Origin: Bacillus sp. Bos-x628 | GTDB lineage: Bacteria; Bacillota; Bacilli; Bacillales; Bacillaceae | Direction of reading: 5' to 3' | Length of the DNA: 64,000 bases | Assembly (NCBI RefSeq): GCF_040500475.1 | Contig: NZ_CP159358.1 | Coordinates: 806,001-870,000, forward strand | In this document: positions 1 to 8,370 of the stretch, piece by piece | How the letters are laid out: each line of letters starts with the position of its first letter | Numbering within the stretch: the stretch's first letter is position 1 | Program-made: the position numbers and the translations under genes | The notes under the pieces: model-generated | Seen by the model: only the letters and a program-made list of their open reading frames with translations | Databases searched by the model: none | What the model was told of the DNA's origin: nothing

Positions 1-851
1 CAATCACCAATTTCCAAATTCAAAAACTCTTCCACCGTCATTTCCGATCGCCCAAGTTCAGCGACTACTGGAATTTTTGCCGTCATAATCCGTTGTTCAA
101 TGGCCTTTGTTTCTTCTTGTTTCGGTTCATTTCGGTCAGACTGCATCCAGTAATGAAACGACAGCTTCGGAATGATAGGCTCTAATACGACGTGAGGAAT
201 ACATAAGTTGATAACCCCACTTACCTCACCAATTTGCGTATTCAGGGAAATGACGACAACTGTTTCATTCGGCGAAACCATTTGAACAAACTGGGGATTC
301 ACCTCGAAATCAGCCATTTCTGGCTCGATGTCGGTTATGGACTGCCACGCTTCTCTGTAATTTTCCAAAGCCCCCTCAAACATGTTTGAGATAATCTTTG
401 TTTCGATTTCTGTAAGTGAATCTGTTTTATTATGACTAATGCCAATCCCGCCCATTAGCCTGTCCATCATGGCATAGCCAATTGTTGGGTTCACTTCAAG
501 CATGATTTTTCCTTCAAGCGGGCTTACGTAAAATAAGTTTAATAAGGTCATATTAGGAATCGAACGAATAAATTCTTCGTAAGGTACTTGGTCAACAGAA
601 CTCACAGAAATTTGAATATATGATCTTAGCTGTGCTGAAAAGTGAGTGGTGAGCAGCCTAGCGAAGTTATCGTGAATCCTCGTTAAACTACGAATTTGAT
701 CTTTTGAAAAACGCAGTGCACGCTTAAAGTCATACACCTTCACTTTTTTCATTGTTTCTTCTTTTTTCAGCTCTTCTGCATCCATTTCCCCTGTAGATAT
801 GGCGGACAATAATGCATCGATCTCATTCTGGGAAAGCACTTCTCCTGACAT
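1..851 (-). CDS. fliM: Flagellar motor switch protein FliM (C-terminus cut by window edge)
   Basis: FliM forms the C-ring with FliG and FliY/FliN, and binds CheY-P to switch rotation sense. The frame opens with ATG at 849-851, 9 bases after a strong GGAGGTG ribosome site, and begins MSGEVLSQNEIDALL, the typical N-terminal CheY-binding segment. About 283 codons are visible. The family is about 330 residues, so roughly the last 50 (the end of the SpoA-like domain) lie beyond position 1. The middle domain keeps the family's GGIG loop. It is the last visible gene of the fla/che operon and starts 32 bases after the fliL stop. Confidence 0.97.
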   Translation of the reverse strand, partial: MSGEVLSQNEIDALLSAISTGEMDAEELKKEETMKKVKVYDFKRALRFSKDQIRSLTRIHDNFARLLTTHFSAQLRSYIQISVSSVDQVPYEEFIRSIPNMTLLNLFYVSPLEGKIMLEVNPTIGYAMMDRLMGGIGISHNKTDSLTEIETKIISNMFEGALENYREAWQSITDIEPEMADFEVNPQFVQMVSPNETVVVISLNTQIGEVSGVINLCIPHVVLEPIIPKLSFHYWMQSDRNEPKQEETKAIEQRIMTAKIPVVAELGRSEMTVEEFLNLEIGD

Positions 852-883
852 TTCTTCACCTCCATTGTGTCAATTAATCGCCT

Positions 884-1312
884 CTATTGCAGATTAAAGG
901 AGGTTATATAAACTTCTTTCACCTTGCCATCTTGCAAATAGTTGTTCACTCTATTTTTGACTTGTGTTTTAAAATGTTCTCTTCCTTTTTTGCCATCAAT
1001 TTCATCAGCACTCGTGTCTGATAAAATGTCGATAACTGCATCTTTTACTTGAAAGTTTCGTTTTTCAAGCTCTTCTTTTGCTTTTTCGGAGTCTGTTTCA
1101 ATATTTAATACAATTTTGACAGCATTTCCTTCAGACTTTAAGTTTGTAATGATTTCAGGAATTTCAACAGAAGCTTTTACGACTTCATCTGCTGTAGGCT
1201 CTTTTTTTGCTTTGGCTTCGCCTGACCCGTTAAGCAGGAAAAAGATACCTGCTCCAATTCCGACAATGGCAATAATCATGATGAGCATTACTACGACTAA
1301 TTTCTTCTTCAT
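884..1312 (-). CDS. fliL: Flagellar basal-body-associated protein FliL
   Basis: This 142-residue single-pass membrane protein sits beside the stators and supports motor torque. A hydrophobic segment at about residues 5-27 follows a Lys-rich N-terminus (MKKKLVVV), giving a short cytoplasmic end and a large outer domain of the FliL family. The ATG overlaps the swrD stop (ATGA), so translation is probably coupled. Length matches the usual 140 or so residues. Stator association is family knowledge; the topology is read from hydrophobicity. Confidence 0.95.
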   Translation of the reverse strand: MKKKLVVVMLIMIIAIVGIGAGIFFLLNGSGEAKAKKEPTADEVVKASVEIPEIITNLKSEGNAVKIVLNIETDSEKAKEELEKRNFQVKDAVIDILSDTSADEIDGKKGREHFKTQVKNRVNNYLQDGKVKEVYITSFNLQ

Positions 1313-1524
1313 TCAAACTCCTCTATTCCTTGATTCAATGAAATGACTTGGATTTTTCTGTAGAAAGAGATGATTTTCTCTTTGAGCTCTGTCTCGTCTT
1401 CTTTCACGACAAATTTCTTTCCATTGGATAATGTAATTGTCGTATCTGGGAAGCTTTCGATTTGCTCAATATGGAGAGCGTTGATCATAAATCCTTTGCC
1501 ATTTAATCTTGTCACTTCTATCAT
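1309..1524 (-). CDS. swrD: Swarming motility protein SwrD (FlbD family)
   Basis: This small 71-residue FlbD-family protein begins [10 protein letters not shown] and carries the family's conserved N-terminal pattern ([18 protein letters not shown]). In B. subtilis SwrD (YlzI) increases flagellar motor power and is needed for swarming. It lies between flgE and fliL as in B. subtilis and overlaps fliL by four bases. The ribosome site in front of its ATG is weak; a GGGGGAG tract lies about 20 bases upstream. Function is transferred by family and position. Confidence 0.9.
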   Translation of the reverse strand: MIEVTRLNGKGFMINALHIEQIESFPDTTITLSNGKKFVVKEDETELKEKIISFYRKIQVISLNQGIEEFE

Positions 1525-1561
1525 GTTAAGCAGAGAAGCGATAAAACGCTCCCCCTACCTC

Positions 1562-2353
1562 CTATCGTTTTAGATTCACAAGCTCCTGCAGAATTTCATC
1601 AGATGTGGTAATCGTCTTTGCATTTGATTGGAATCCACGCTGGGCGATAATCATTTCTGTAAATTCGTCTGTTAAGTCAACATTTGACATTTCAAGTCTT
1701 CCTGTTTGAAGTTCACCTGTCCCTTGTTCACCCGGCACAATCGCATTACTTGGTGCACCTGAACTTAACGTTTGGCGGTATAGGTTGTCACCGACTTTGT
1801 CTAATCCTGCTGCGTTACTGAACGATACAAGTGACACTTGGCCAACTTTTCTTGAAACATTGTTTTGCACAACCGAAATCGTTCCATCTGGACCAACACT
1901 GACACTTGAAGCACCGCTAGGAATGGTAATTTTTTGTCCATTCATGCCAAGTAGATAGTTTCCATCAGGTGTAACTAAATTACCTTCTGAATCAGGTTTG
2001 AAGTTTCCCGTTCTTGTGTAAAGAACTTCTCCTTGTTTTTCAATACGGAAGAATCCGTCTCCGTTGATATAGAAGTCATATGGATCATCTGTGTTTTGTG
2101 CGGAACCTGGTTTCATGATCTTATCAATGGATGAAAGAGATGATCCAAGACCGATCTGCTTTGAGTTAATAGACCCTGAGTTATTTGTAGATCCACCAGA
2201 GCTAGCAACAGTTTGACTCACCATATCTTTAAATGTGATACGGCTTTTTTTATATCCGTGAGTATTGACGTTGGCCACGTTATTGGACACAATATCTAAT
2301 TTCGTTTGGAAGTTTTTCATTCCACTAATTCCTGAGTAAAGTGAGCGTAACAT
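1562..2353 (-). CDS. flgE: Flagellar hook protein FlgE (formerly called FlgG in Bacillus)
   Basis: This is the structural hook protein, exported by the flagellar type III system. The ATG at 2351-2353 is chosen because GGAGG lies 9 bases upstream and the protein then starts MLRSLYSGISGM, the standard rod/hook N-terminal helix. A longer reading to 2410 would run through the flgD end. The predicted 263 residues contain the N-terminal motif VSNNVANVNTHGYKKS and the C-terminal helix with EMIIAQRGFQSNAKTI. In B. subtilis this short protein was shown to be the hook subunit, although it was first annotated as the rod protein FlgG. It lies 23 bases downstream of flgD. Confidence 0.93.
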   Translation of the reverse strand: MLRSLYSGISGMKNFQTKLDIVSNNVANVNTHGYKKSRITFKDMVSQTVASSGGSTNNSGSINSKQIGLGSSLSSIDKIMKPGSAQNTDDPYDFYINGDGFFRIEKQGEVLYTRTGNFKPDSEGNLVTPDGNYLLGMNGQKITIPSGASSVSVGPDGTISVVQNNVSRKVGQVSLVSFSNAAGLDKVGDNLYRQTLSSGAPSNAIVPGEQGTGELQTGRLEMSNVDLTDEFTEMIIAQRGFQSNAKTITTSDEILQELVNLKR

Positions 2354-2376
2354 TTGTTTTCCTCCTCGATTTAACC

Positions 2377-2820
2377 TTACGATTTTTCTCCAACAGTTGT
2401 AACATCCCAAGGACTGACTTTTGTTCCATCATTAAGAACCAGGAAGTATTCGTTGTTTATGTTTTTAACAGATTTCACAGTGCCTGAAATTTCTTTGTCA
2501 TCTTTTTTGCCGATTACTTCTTTTCCAATCCAGCCTACATACGTTGTAAATGGATCTTGATGTGCAACAAATGTGGACATGACTTTATTGAGCTGACCAA
2601 TTGATTCGTTCATATTCATTTGCTGTTCTAACGAAGAAAATGTAGCGAGCTGAGTGACAAACTCACGGTCATCCAACGGATTGGTTGGATCTTGGTTTTG
2701 AAGCTGTGTAAGCAATATTTTTAAAAACTGGTCTCGGCCAAGCGTGTCTGTTTTCTTCGCTGCACTTGAAGAAGTGTCCGTTGTTGCGGCTGTTCTAAGT
2801 GTAGAATCAACAGTTACCAT
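2377..2820 (-). CDS. flgD: Flagellar hook cap protein FlgD
   Basis: FlgD caps the growing hook and allows FlgE to polymerise. The 147-residue product has a Thr/Ala/Ser-rich N-terminus, then the conserved segment LGRDQFLKILLTQLQNQDP and TQLATFSSLEQQ, which is the FlgD N-domain signature. The C-terminal part (about residues 85-145) is a small beta-rich domain. The ATG shares one base with the fliK stop (TAATG), so reinitiation from fliK is likely. This is the short form typical of Bacillus (ylxG), without the extended C-terminal Ig-like domain seen in enteric bacteria. Confidence 0.93.
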   Translation of the reverse strand: MVTVDSTLRTAATTDTSSSAAKKTDTLGRDQFLKILLTQLQNQDPTNPLDDREFVTQLATFSSLEQQMNMNESIGQLNKVMSTFVAHQDPFTTYVGWIGKEVIGKKDDKEISGTVKSVKNINNEYFLVLNDGTKVSPWDVTTVGEKS

Positions 2821-4145
2821 TATATCTCCTCCTCTTCTTTGTCTGATAGAACAAGCGCATCTAAAACGTCTTGGAATTCTGCATCCTGTTCATCAGACTT
2901 CTTCGGATCTTGTTCTTTTGGCTGCTGGTGCTTGTTTTCTTCACTAAACTGTCCGAATAACGGCTGTTCATTTGATTGCAGCGGTACATGGAATCGGTCA
3001 ACTTGAACCGACATATTCGGAAGTGCCTGCTTTAGCTGCGGCAGATGATGTTCTAACAGCTCTTTCGCTGCTTGTGTTGAGGCTGTGATTTTACTCGCAT
3101 ATACACCATTTTGTTTCGTTAGTTGAATGGTGATAAACCCAAGATTTTCTGGGTTTAACCGAACCGTAAAGCGTCCACTTGAGTTTCCGAATGGAGTAAA
3201 CTTCATTTGTTTCCATGTGTTTAAAATTTGCTGATCAACCGTACTAGGTTTTTCATCAGTTAGTTGCGTCTGCTGAACTGAAGAAGCAGATTGCAATTGG
3301 AAAAACTGCTTGTGTCCTGATAAAAGCGTTTGGATAGGTATCTTTTCAGAAGAAGCAGGTGAAGCGGCATTTTGTCCTTTTACCCCTTCTTTTTTGATGA
3401 ACCATTCGAGTGATGCAGCACTTTTTGATGGAGACGTGAGGGGAACTTCATTTCGTGGAGAGAGCATTTCTTTTAACTCCCCTAGAGAAATTTTCCACTC
3501 TTTGTCAGATCCTTTTGCACTTGCCATCATATGGTCAATTAATTGGTTGAACTGTTTCAGCTCACTTTGCGACATATCGCTTAGCTTTGAGGATGAGCCT
3601 TGCGAGAAAAACTGCTCTTTTACCTGCTGAATAATCTTCTCATCTGCACCGTTTTTTGAAAGAAAATGGATGAAATCCTGACCTTTATCTTGAATGTCCT
3701 GCACAAGCTTTGCATCAAACTTGAGCGGCTGCTGGTTGATCAATTGATATAAGAAAAAGTGGACTTGTATGAGCTGTTCTCCGTGTGCAGCTACTGGTTT
3801 GTTATCTTGATCACCATATATGGATGATTCCATCTTTTGAAATAAAGCGTCTAATGACTGAAGATCAGATTGACCAAGCTTTTGACCTTGCAAAGCTTGT
3901 AATGCTTGGAGTAGATCGCCATCAATGCCATCTTCAGGTGATTGCATCCATTTTTCAATGATTTGCATCGCATCATCAATTGAAAGAAGGGTTCCCGCTG
4001 GCTGTGAATCGACTTGGCTGCTTGGAGCACCTGCGCCCCCAAGCAACTGCTTAAACAACCCGCTTACTGATTTCACATCGCCTCCTTTAAGTCCGGAAAG
4101 GCTCTGAGAAGATTGCTGTAATGCCCCTATATCCAGTAGTTTCAC
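2820..4145 (-). CDS. fliK: Flagellar hook-length control protein FliK
   Basis: FliK is secreted as a ruler that stops hook growth by acting on FlhB and switching export to filament substrates. The 441-residue product has a long, Gln/Ser-rich, poorly conserved N-terminal two-thirds. A conserved globular C-domain at about residues 320-400 contains GRFTVRLNPENLGFITIQL, the Flg_hook pattern. The tail is highly charged (Lys/Glu/Asp-rich). It directly abuts motE (stop at 4146) and overlaps flgD by one base. Length varies freely in this family. Confidence 0.93.
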   Translation of the reverse strand: MKLLDIGALQQSSQSLSGLKGGDVKSVSGLFKQLLGGAGAPSSQVDSQPAGTLLSIDDAMQIIEKWMQSPEDGIDGDLLQALQALQGQKLGQSDLQSLDALFQKMESSIYGDQDNKPVAAHGEQLIQVHFFLYQLINQQPLKFDAKLVQDIQDKGQDFIHFLSKNGADEKIIQQVKEQFFSQGSSSKLSDMSQSELKQFNQLIDHMMASAKGSDKEWKISLGELKEMLSPRNEVPLTSPSKSAASLEWFIKKEGVKGQNAASPASSEKIPIQTLLSGHKQFFQLQSASSVQQTQLTDEKPSTVDQQILNTWKQMKFTPFGNSSGRFTVRLNPENLGFITIQLTKQNGVYASKITASTQAAKELLEHHLPQLKQALPNMSVQVDRFHVPLQSNEQPLFGQFSEENKHQQPKEQDPKKSDEQDAEFQDVLDALVLSDKEEEEI

Positions 4146-4817
4146 TTATTGTCCACCCCCATTTTCACTTTCTTCCTTTTTGGCTAGCTCCTTTGTAAAC
4201 GTCGCTGCCTTCTGAGGTGTCAATTTCGCTAAAATTTCTGTCAGCTTATTTTTACTTAACTCTTCAAGAATCTTCAAAGCCTCTTTATCATTTAGTTCTG
4301 ATAGAATCTTTGCGGATTTCCCTGCATCCATGCTTTCGTAAATGCTGGCAATCTTCCCTTTTGTCTTTTGATTAGATGATGCCGTATCAGAGGTCGTGCT
4401 TGTTGAGTTATTATCTGATGAACTGTTGTTTGCTGACGTTTCGTCTGTTGAGTTTTCAGATGTTTTTTCAAGTGAGTTGATTTTCTGATTAAGTCTTTTA
4501 ATCTCTTCATCACTTGTTTTCAAGTCTTTTTGTGCAATTTCGAGTTCATTCTTTTGCTCTTTAATGGTCTTCTTCAATGCTTTCAACTCTGCTTCACTCT
4601 GATCATTATTTGAAGATGACGATTTTGAGCTGTCATCTGAATCAACCAAGCTGTTAATGACTGGAATGTTTTGGAGCGGTTTCTTTAGATCAAAACCAGC
4701 AATATAAAGGATAGTGCCAGTCACAATAACGAGCACGATCAGTGGGATGATGACAATAAACAAGATCCATTGAAATTTACCGCTGCCTGATTCCTTCACT
4801 TTTTCCTTCTTAGGCAT
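4146..4817 (-). CDS. ylxF: MotE-like flagellar protein YlxF (MgtE N-domain family)
   Basis: This is a 223-residue membrane-anchored protein. It has a basic N-terminus (residues 1-13), one membrane segment (about 17-41), a Ser/Asn/Asp-rich linker, a coiled coil (about 75-115), a second Ser/Thr/Asn-rich stretch (about 120-150), and a C-terminal MgtE-intracellular-type domain (about 155-215, KIASIYESMDAGKSAKIL). Family members called MotE are proposed chaperones or scaffolds for the stator in other bacteria. Its exact role in Bacillus is not settled. It sits between fliJ and fliK as in B. subtilis. Confidence 0.85.
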   Translation of the reverse strand: MPKKEKVKESGSGKFQWILFIVIIPLIVLVIVTGTILYIAGFDLKKPLQNIPVINSLVDSDDSSKSSSSNNDQSEAELKALKKTIKEQKNELEIAQKDLKTSDEEIKRLNQKINSLEKTSENSTDETSANNSSSDNNSTSTTSDTASSNQKTKGKIASIYESMDAGKSAKILSELNDKEALKILEELSKNKLTEILAKLTPQKAATFTKELAKKEESENGGGQ

Positions 4818-4829
4818 TCATCTCGACTC

Positions 4830-5273
4830 CTAGTGTCCTTGAAACATGAATTGGCTAATAGAGATATCATCCATTTCTTTCATTTCTTTTGCCTTATGTT
4901 CAAGGGAAAACTTTTCGAATTGCTTTTCTTTCATTATTTCAAACTTTTTAAACTCAATGTTTTTTTCCGTTAAATCAGATTGTTTTTCATTCATTTGATG
5001 ACGTTTCATGATCACTAGTTGCTGATAATGATGAATCGTGTTATCTAAGTTGGTCACAAATTGCTGATAGTGACGCATTTCTTGAACACTCATTCCGCTT
5101 CTCAGCTTTTCTTCCTTGCTTTTTTCCATAAGCTCCTTTTTACTCATATTTTCATAGAGTTTTTCAGCGACTTGCTCAAATGCCGAAACGGATTGTTGAT
5201 ACGCTGCGAGTGACTTGTCTTTTTCACTTTCTTTCAGTTCTAAGAGCTTTTGAAATTTAAATTGATATTTCAC
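4830..5273 (-). CDS. fliJ: Flagellar export chaperone FliJ
   Basis: FliJ is the central stalk-like coiled-coil subunit of the FliH-FliI-FliJ export ATPase complex. The product is almost entirely charged helix, consistent with two antiparallel coils. I place the start at GTG 5271-5273, giving 147 residues (MKYQFKFQKLLELKE), the length I recall for B. subtilis FliJ. A TTG at 5283-5285 would add four residues, but it touches the GAGAGGG ribosome site directly, which is too close. The gene begins just after the fliI stop. Confidence 0.9.
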   Translation of the reverse strand: MKYQFKFQKLLELKESEKDKSLAAYQQSVSAFEQVAEKLYENMSKKELMEKSKEEKLRSGMSVQEMRHYQQFVTNLDNTIHHYQQLVIMKRHQMNEKQSDLTEKNIEFKKFEIMKEKQFEKFSLEHKAKEMKEMDDISISQFMFQGH

Positions 5274-5281
5274 TGTTTTTG

Positions 5282-6598
5282 TCAACCCTCTCTATTCATC
5301 AAACTGAGCAATAAATTCACACTGTCTTCAAGAGATACAGCCTCATCTACATCTTGCTTCAAAAAAGAAATCAGATGGGGATAAGCCTGCATAGCCTCAT
5401 CAATATCCTTAGAGGAGCCTTTTTTGTATGCTCCAATGTTAATGAGGTCCTCAGCGTTTTGGTAAGTGGATAAAAGCTGGCGGAACCGATTAGCTGCTTC
5501 CTTGTGATCATGACTTGCAATATTACTCATGACACGGCTGATGCTTTTCAAAATATTCACAGCAGGGAATTGACCTTTGTTAGCTAAAGCCCGATCAAGC
5601 ACAATATGACCGTCTAGAATGCCCCTGACTGTATCTGCAATTGGTTCATTCATATCGTCGCCATCAACTAGTACTGTGTAAAAGGCTGTAATGGAACCAA
5701 GCTGATTCGTCCCAGTTCTTTCAAGTAATTTTGGCAGTATAGCGAACACTGAAGGTGTATAACCTTTTGTTGTAGGCGGCTCACCAGTTGCAAGTCCTAT
5801 TTCCCTTTGTGCCATTGCCACCCTCGTGACAGAGTCCATCATAAACATGACATTTTTGCCTTTATCTCTGAAATACTCCGCAATTGCAGTCGCTGTAAAA
5901 GCGGCCTTCATTCTCGTCAGTGCGGGCTGATCAGAGGTTGCTACAACAACAATAGATCGCTTTAGTCCTTCAGAACCCAAATCCTTTTCGATAAACTCAC
6001 GAACCTCACGTCCACGCTCTCCTACAAGTGCGATGACATTTAAGTCAGCTTCTGTCTGCTTTGCAATCATACCCATTAATGTACTTTTCCCAACACCGCT
6101 TCCTGCAAAGATCCCAATTCTCTGTCCAGTGCCAACAGTTAAAAGGCTGTCGATCACTCTCACGCCAACGCCCATTTTTTCTCTAATAGGCGGTCGGTCC
6201 ATTGGATTCGGAGGAGATTGATCTGTTGAAACAGGTGCAAGCCCTTTTGGAAGCATACTGCCATCTAGCGGATGTCCGAATGCATCAATCACTTCACCAA
6301 TTAACCCAGTGCCCACTTTTACCTTTAATGACTCACCTGTTGCTTCGACTAAACTTCCTGGTGAGATATTAGATGCTTCAACATAAGGCATGAGCAAAAT
6401 GTTCTCATCTCTAAAACCGACGACTTCTGCTTTAATAGGATGATGTTTACTCCCTTTTTTATGGATGAGACAAACATCTCCAATTGAACTTTCTGGTCCC
6501 TTTGATTCGATCATTAGCCCAACAACTCGATTGACTTTACCAAACCGCTTGTAGGGATCGGTTGTTTCAATTGCTTCTTTTAATACATCCATGTTCAT
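5282..6598 (-). CDS. fliI: Flagellum-specific ATPase FliI
   Basis: FliI is the hexameric ATPase that unfolds and feeds substrates to the flagellar type III export gate; it is an F1-beta homologue. The 438-residue product has the Walker A motif AGSGVGKST (165-173), the GERGREV motif after it, and a Walker B MFMMDS-type strand. The ATG at 6596-6598 overlaps the fliH stop (ATGA), with AGGTGA six bases upstream. It is full length for the family. Confidence 0.97.
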   Translation of the reverse strand: MNMDVLKEAIETTDPYKRFGKVNRVVGLMIESKGPESSIGDVCLIHKKGSKHHPIKAEVVGFRDENILLMPYVEASNISPGSLVEATGESLKVKVGTGLIGEVIDAFGHPLDGSMLPKGLAPVSTDQSPPNPMDRPPIREKMGVGVRVIDSLLTVGTGQRIGIFAGSGVGKSTLMGMIAKQTEADLNVIALVGERGREVREFIEKDLGSEGLKRSIVVVATSDQPALTRMKAAFTATAIAEYFRDKGKNVMFMMDSVTRVAMAQREIGLATGEPPTTKGYTPSVFAILPKLLERTGTNQLGSITAFYTVLVDGDDMNEPIADTVRGILDGHIVLDRALANKGQFPAVNILKSISRVMSNIASHDHKEAANRFRQLLSTYQNAEDLINIGAYKKGSSKDIDEAMQAYPHLISFLKQDVDEAVSLEDSVNLLLSLMNREG

Positions 6599-7350
6599 TT
6601 GTGGTCACCTGAATCAATGACTTCTAATAATTTTTCTTTCAACTGATTCATTTGTGTATCGACACTCGCTTCAACTTTTCCAAAGCTTGTTTCTACATAA
6701 CAAGTTCCCTTTGGCGCTTTTTCATCCGCGTAAATGGCGAGGTGTGTATCCTTTTGAAGAATTCTGATCAATTCATCTTTATGATTCATAACATGTTCAT
6801 AATTATCAGGGTCTACATAGATAGAAATGTCGTCATATTCTTTCACTTCTGACATCACCTGCTTCACGAGGGCAAAAAATTGATCTTTGCTGTCCTCAGT
6901 TGCATACCAGACTCGTTTGGCGAGTTGGAAGGCGAGTTCAACAATTTTTTCAGCAGAGCTTTCAATTTTTGCTTCGTAATCTTGTTTAGCAAGCCTGACA
7001 ATGTTATTTCCTTGATCAAGCATAGATTGGTACTGCACTTTGGCATCTGCTTCTCCCTTTTGAAAGCCTTCTTGATAACCTGCTTGTTTTGCTTCTTCAA
7101 CTAACTGTAATCTTTCAGCTTCAAAGTCGGCTCGACGCTGTTTGATTTCGACCATTGTCTGTTCTAATTTTCTGTTTGCTTCTTCTAAAATACGGCTCGC
7201 TTGAGCTTCAGCATCATCTAGAGTCGGTTGCGTTTCGTTGACCGGATCTTTTCCGTGATGTCCTCGTTTAAACTCCACTTGCTGCAAAGGAATTGTTTGC
7301 CGGCCTTGCTCAGGAATAACAGATGTTTCATGTTTGATAATCCTAGACAA
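6595..7350 (-). CDS. fliH: Flagellar export ATPase regulator FliH
   Basis: FliH holds FliI at the export gate and regulates its activity; it resembles a fusion of F-type b and delta subunits. The central part (about residues 50-110) is a long charged coiled coil and the C-terminal half is the FliH/V-ATPase-E-like domain. I choose TTG at 7348-7350, because a GGTGGAGGAG site lies 9-11 bases upstream. It gives 251 residues and an 8-base overlap with fliG. A GTG at 7366-7368 would add six residues but has no well-spaced ribosome site. The start is therefore less certain than the gene. Confidence 0.88.
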   Translation of the reverse strand: MSRIIKHETSVIPEQGRQTIPLQQVEFKRGHHGKDPVNETQPTLDDAEAQASRILEEANRKLEQTMVEIKQRRADFEAERLQLVEEAKQAGYQEGFQKGEADAKVQYQSMLDQGNNIVRLAKQDYEAKIESSAEKIVELAFQLAKRVWYATEDSKDQFFALVKQVMSEVKEYDDISIYVDPDNYEHVMNHKDELIRILQKDTHLAIYADEKAPKGTCYVETSFGKVEASVDTQMNQLKEKLLEVIDSGDHK

Positions 7351-8359
7351 TGATATCGTCTCCTCCACCTCGAGCTATGACGATCTCTCCAGCTTCTTCA
7401 AGTCTTCTTACAATGCTGACAATACGTGTTTGTGCTTCCTCCACATCTCTAAGCCGAACAGGTCCCATAAACTCCATTTCTTCTTTGAACGTTTCGACCA
7501 TTCGTTGAGACATATTGCTGAAGACAATTTCTTTCACTTCTTCACTTGCCACTTTGAGAGCAAGTAACAAGTCATCATTTTCAACATCTCTGATCACGCG
7601 CTGAATCGCTCTGCTATCAAGGGTGACAATGTCTTCAAAGACAAACATACGTTTCTTGATTTCATCAGCAAGTTCAGGATCTTGAATTTCAAGTGTGTCT
7701 AAAATGGTTTTCTCTGTTGCACGATCTACACCATTTAACACCTCAACAACGGCTTCGACTCCACCTGTTTGCGTGTAGTCTTGCGTAAAAGTTGAAGAAA
7801 GTTTTTGTTCAAGGATACGTTCCACTTCATTGATGATCTCTGGGGACGTTCGATCCATTAAGGCAATTCTTCTCGCAACCTCTGTTTGAACTTCCTCATC
7901 TAATTCAGAAAGGATTTGCCCAGCCTGAACTGGATCTAAGTAAGAAAGAATGAGCGCAATGGTTTGTGGATGCTCCTGCTGTATAAAGTTTAAGATTTGC
8001 TCTGGGTCAGCCTTTCGTGCAAAATCAAATGGCTTTACTTGAAGAGAGGATGTCAATCGGTTTAAGATACTATCCGCTTTGTCCTCACCAAGCGCTTTTT
8101 CAAGTACTTGTCTTGCATACATGAGACCGCCTTGAGATATATAGTCCTGTGCGATGGCAATATTGTGAAATTCTTCGATGACCTCATCTTTTTTACCAGT
8201 ATCTACACTTCGTATATTGGAAATTTCTAATGTTAACTTTTCTATTTCGTCTTCAGACAGATGTTTGTATACAGATGCTGACACGTCTAGCCCTAAGGAA
8301 ATCATTAGGATTGCTGCTTTTTGTCTGCCTGTTAGTCGATTTGTATCTTTTCTCGACAT
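7343..8359 (-). CDS. fliG: Flagellar motor switch protein FliG
   Basis: FliG joins the MS ring (FliF) to the C-ring and makes the torque contact with the stators. The 338-residue product has the full N, middle and C armadillo-like domains. It includes the EHPQTIALILSYLDP motif of the middle domain and the charged torque helix near residues 280-305 (RAIQRVIRDVENDDL, then VFSNMSQRM). It lies 11 bases after fliF and overlaps the start of fliH. Length is normal. Confidence 0.97.
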   Translation of the reverse strand: MSRKDTNRLTGRQKAAILMISLGLDVSASVYKHLSEDEIEKLTLEISNIRSVDTGKKDEVIEEFHNIAIAQDYISQGGLMYARQVLEKALGEDKADSILNRLTSSLQVKPFDFARKADPEQILNFIQQEHPQTIALILSYLDPVQAGQILSELDEEVQTEVARRIALMDRTSPEIINEVERILEQKLSSTFTQDYTQTGGVEAVVEVLNGVDRATEKTILDTLEIQDPELADEIKKRMFVFEDIVTLDSRAIQRVIRDVENDDLLLALKVASEEVKEIVFSNMSQRMVETFKEEMEFMGPVRLRDVEEAQTRIVSIVRRLEEAGEIVIARGGGDDIIV

Positions 8360-8370
8360 GTGTATTCCTC

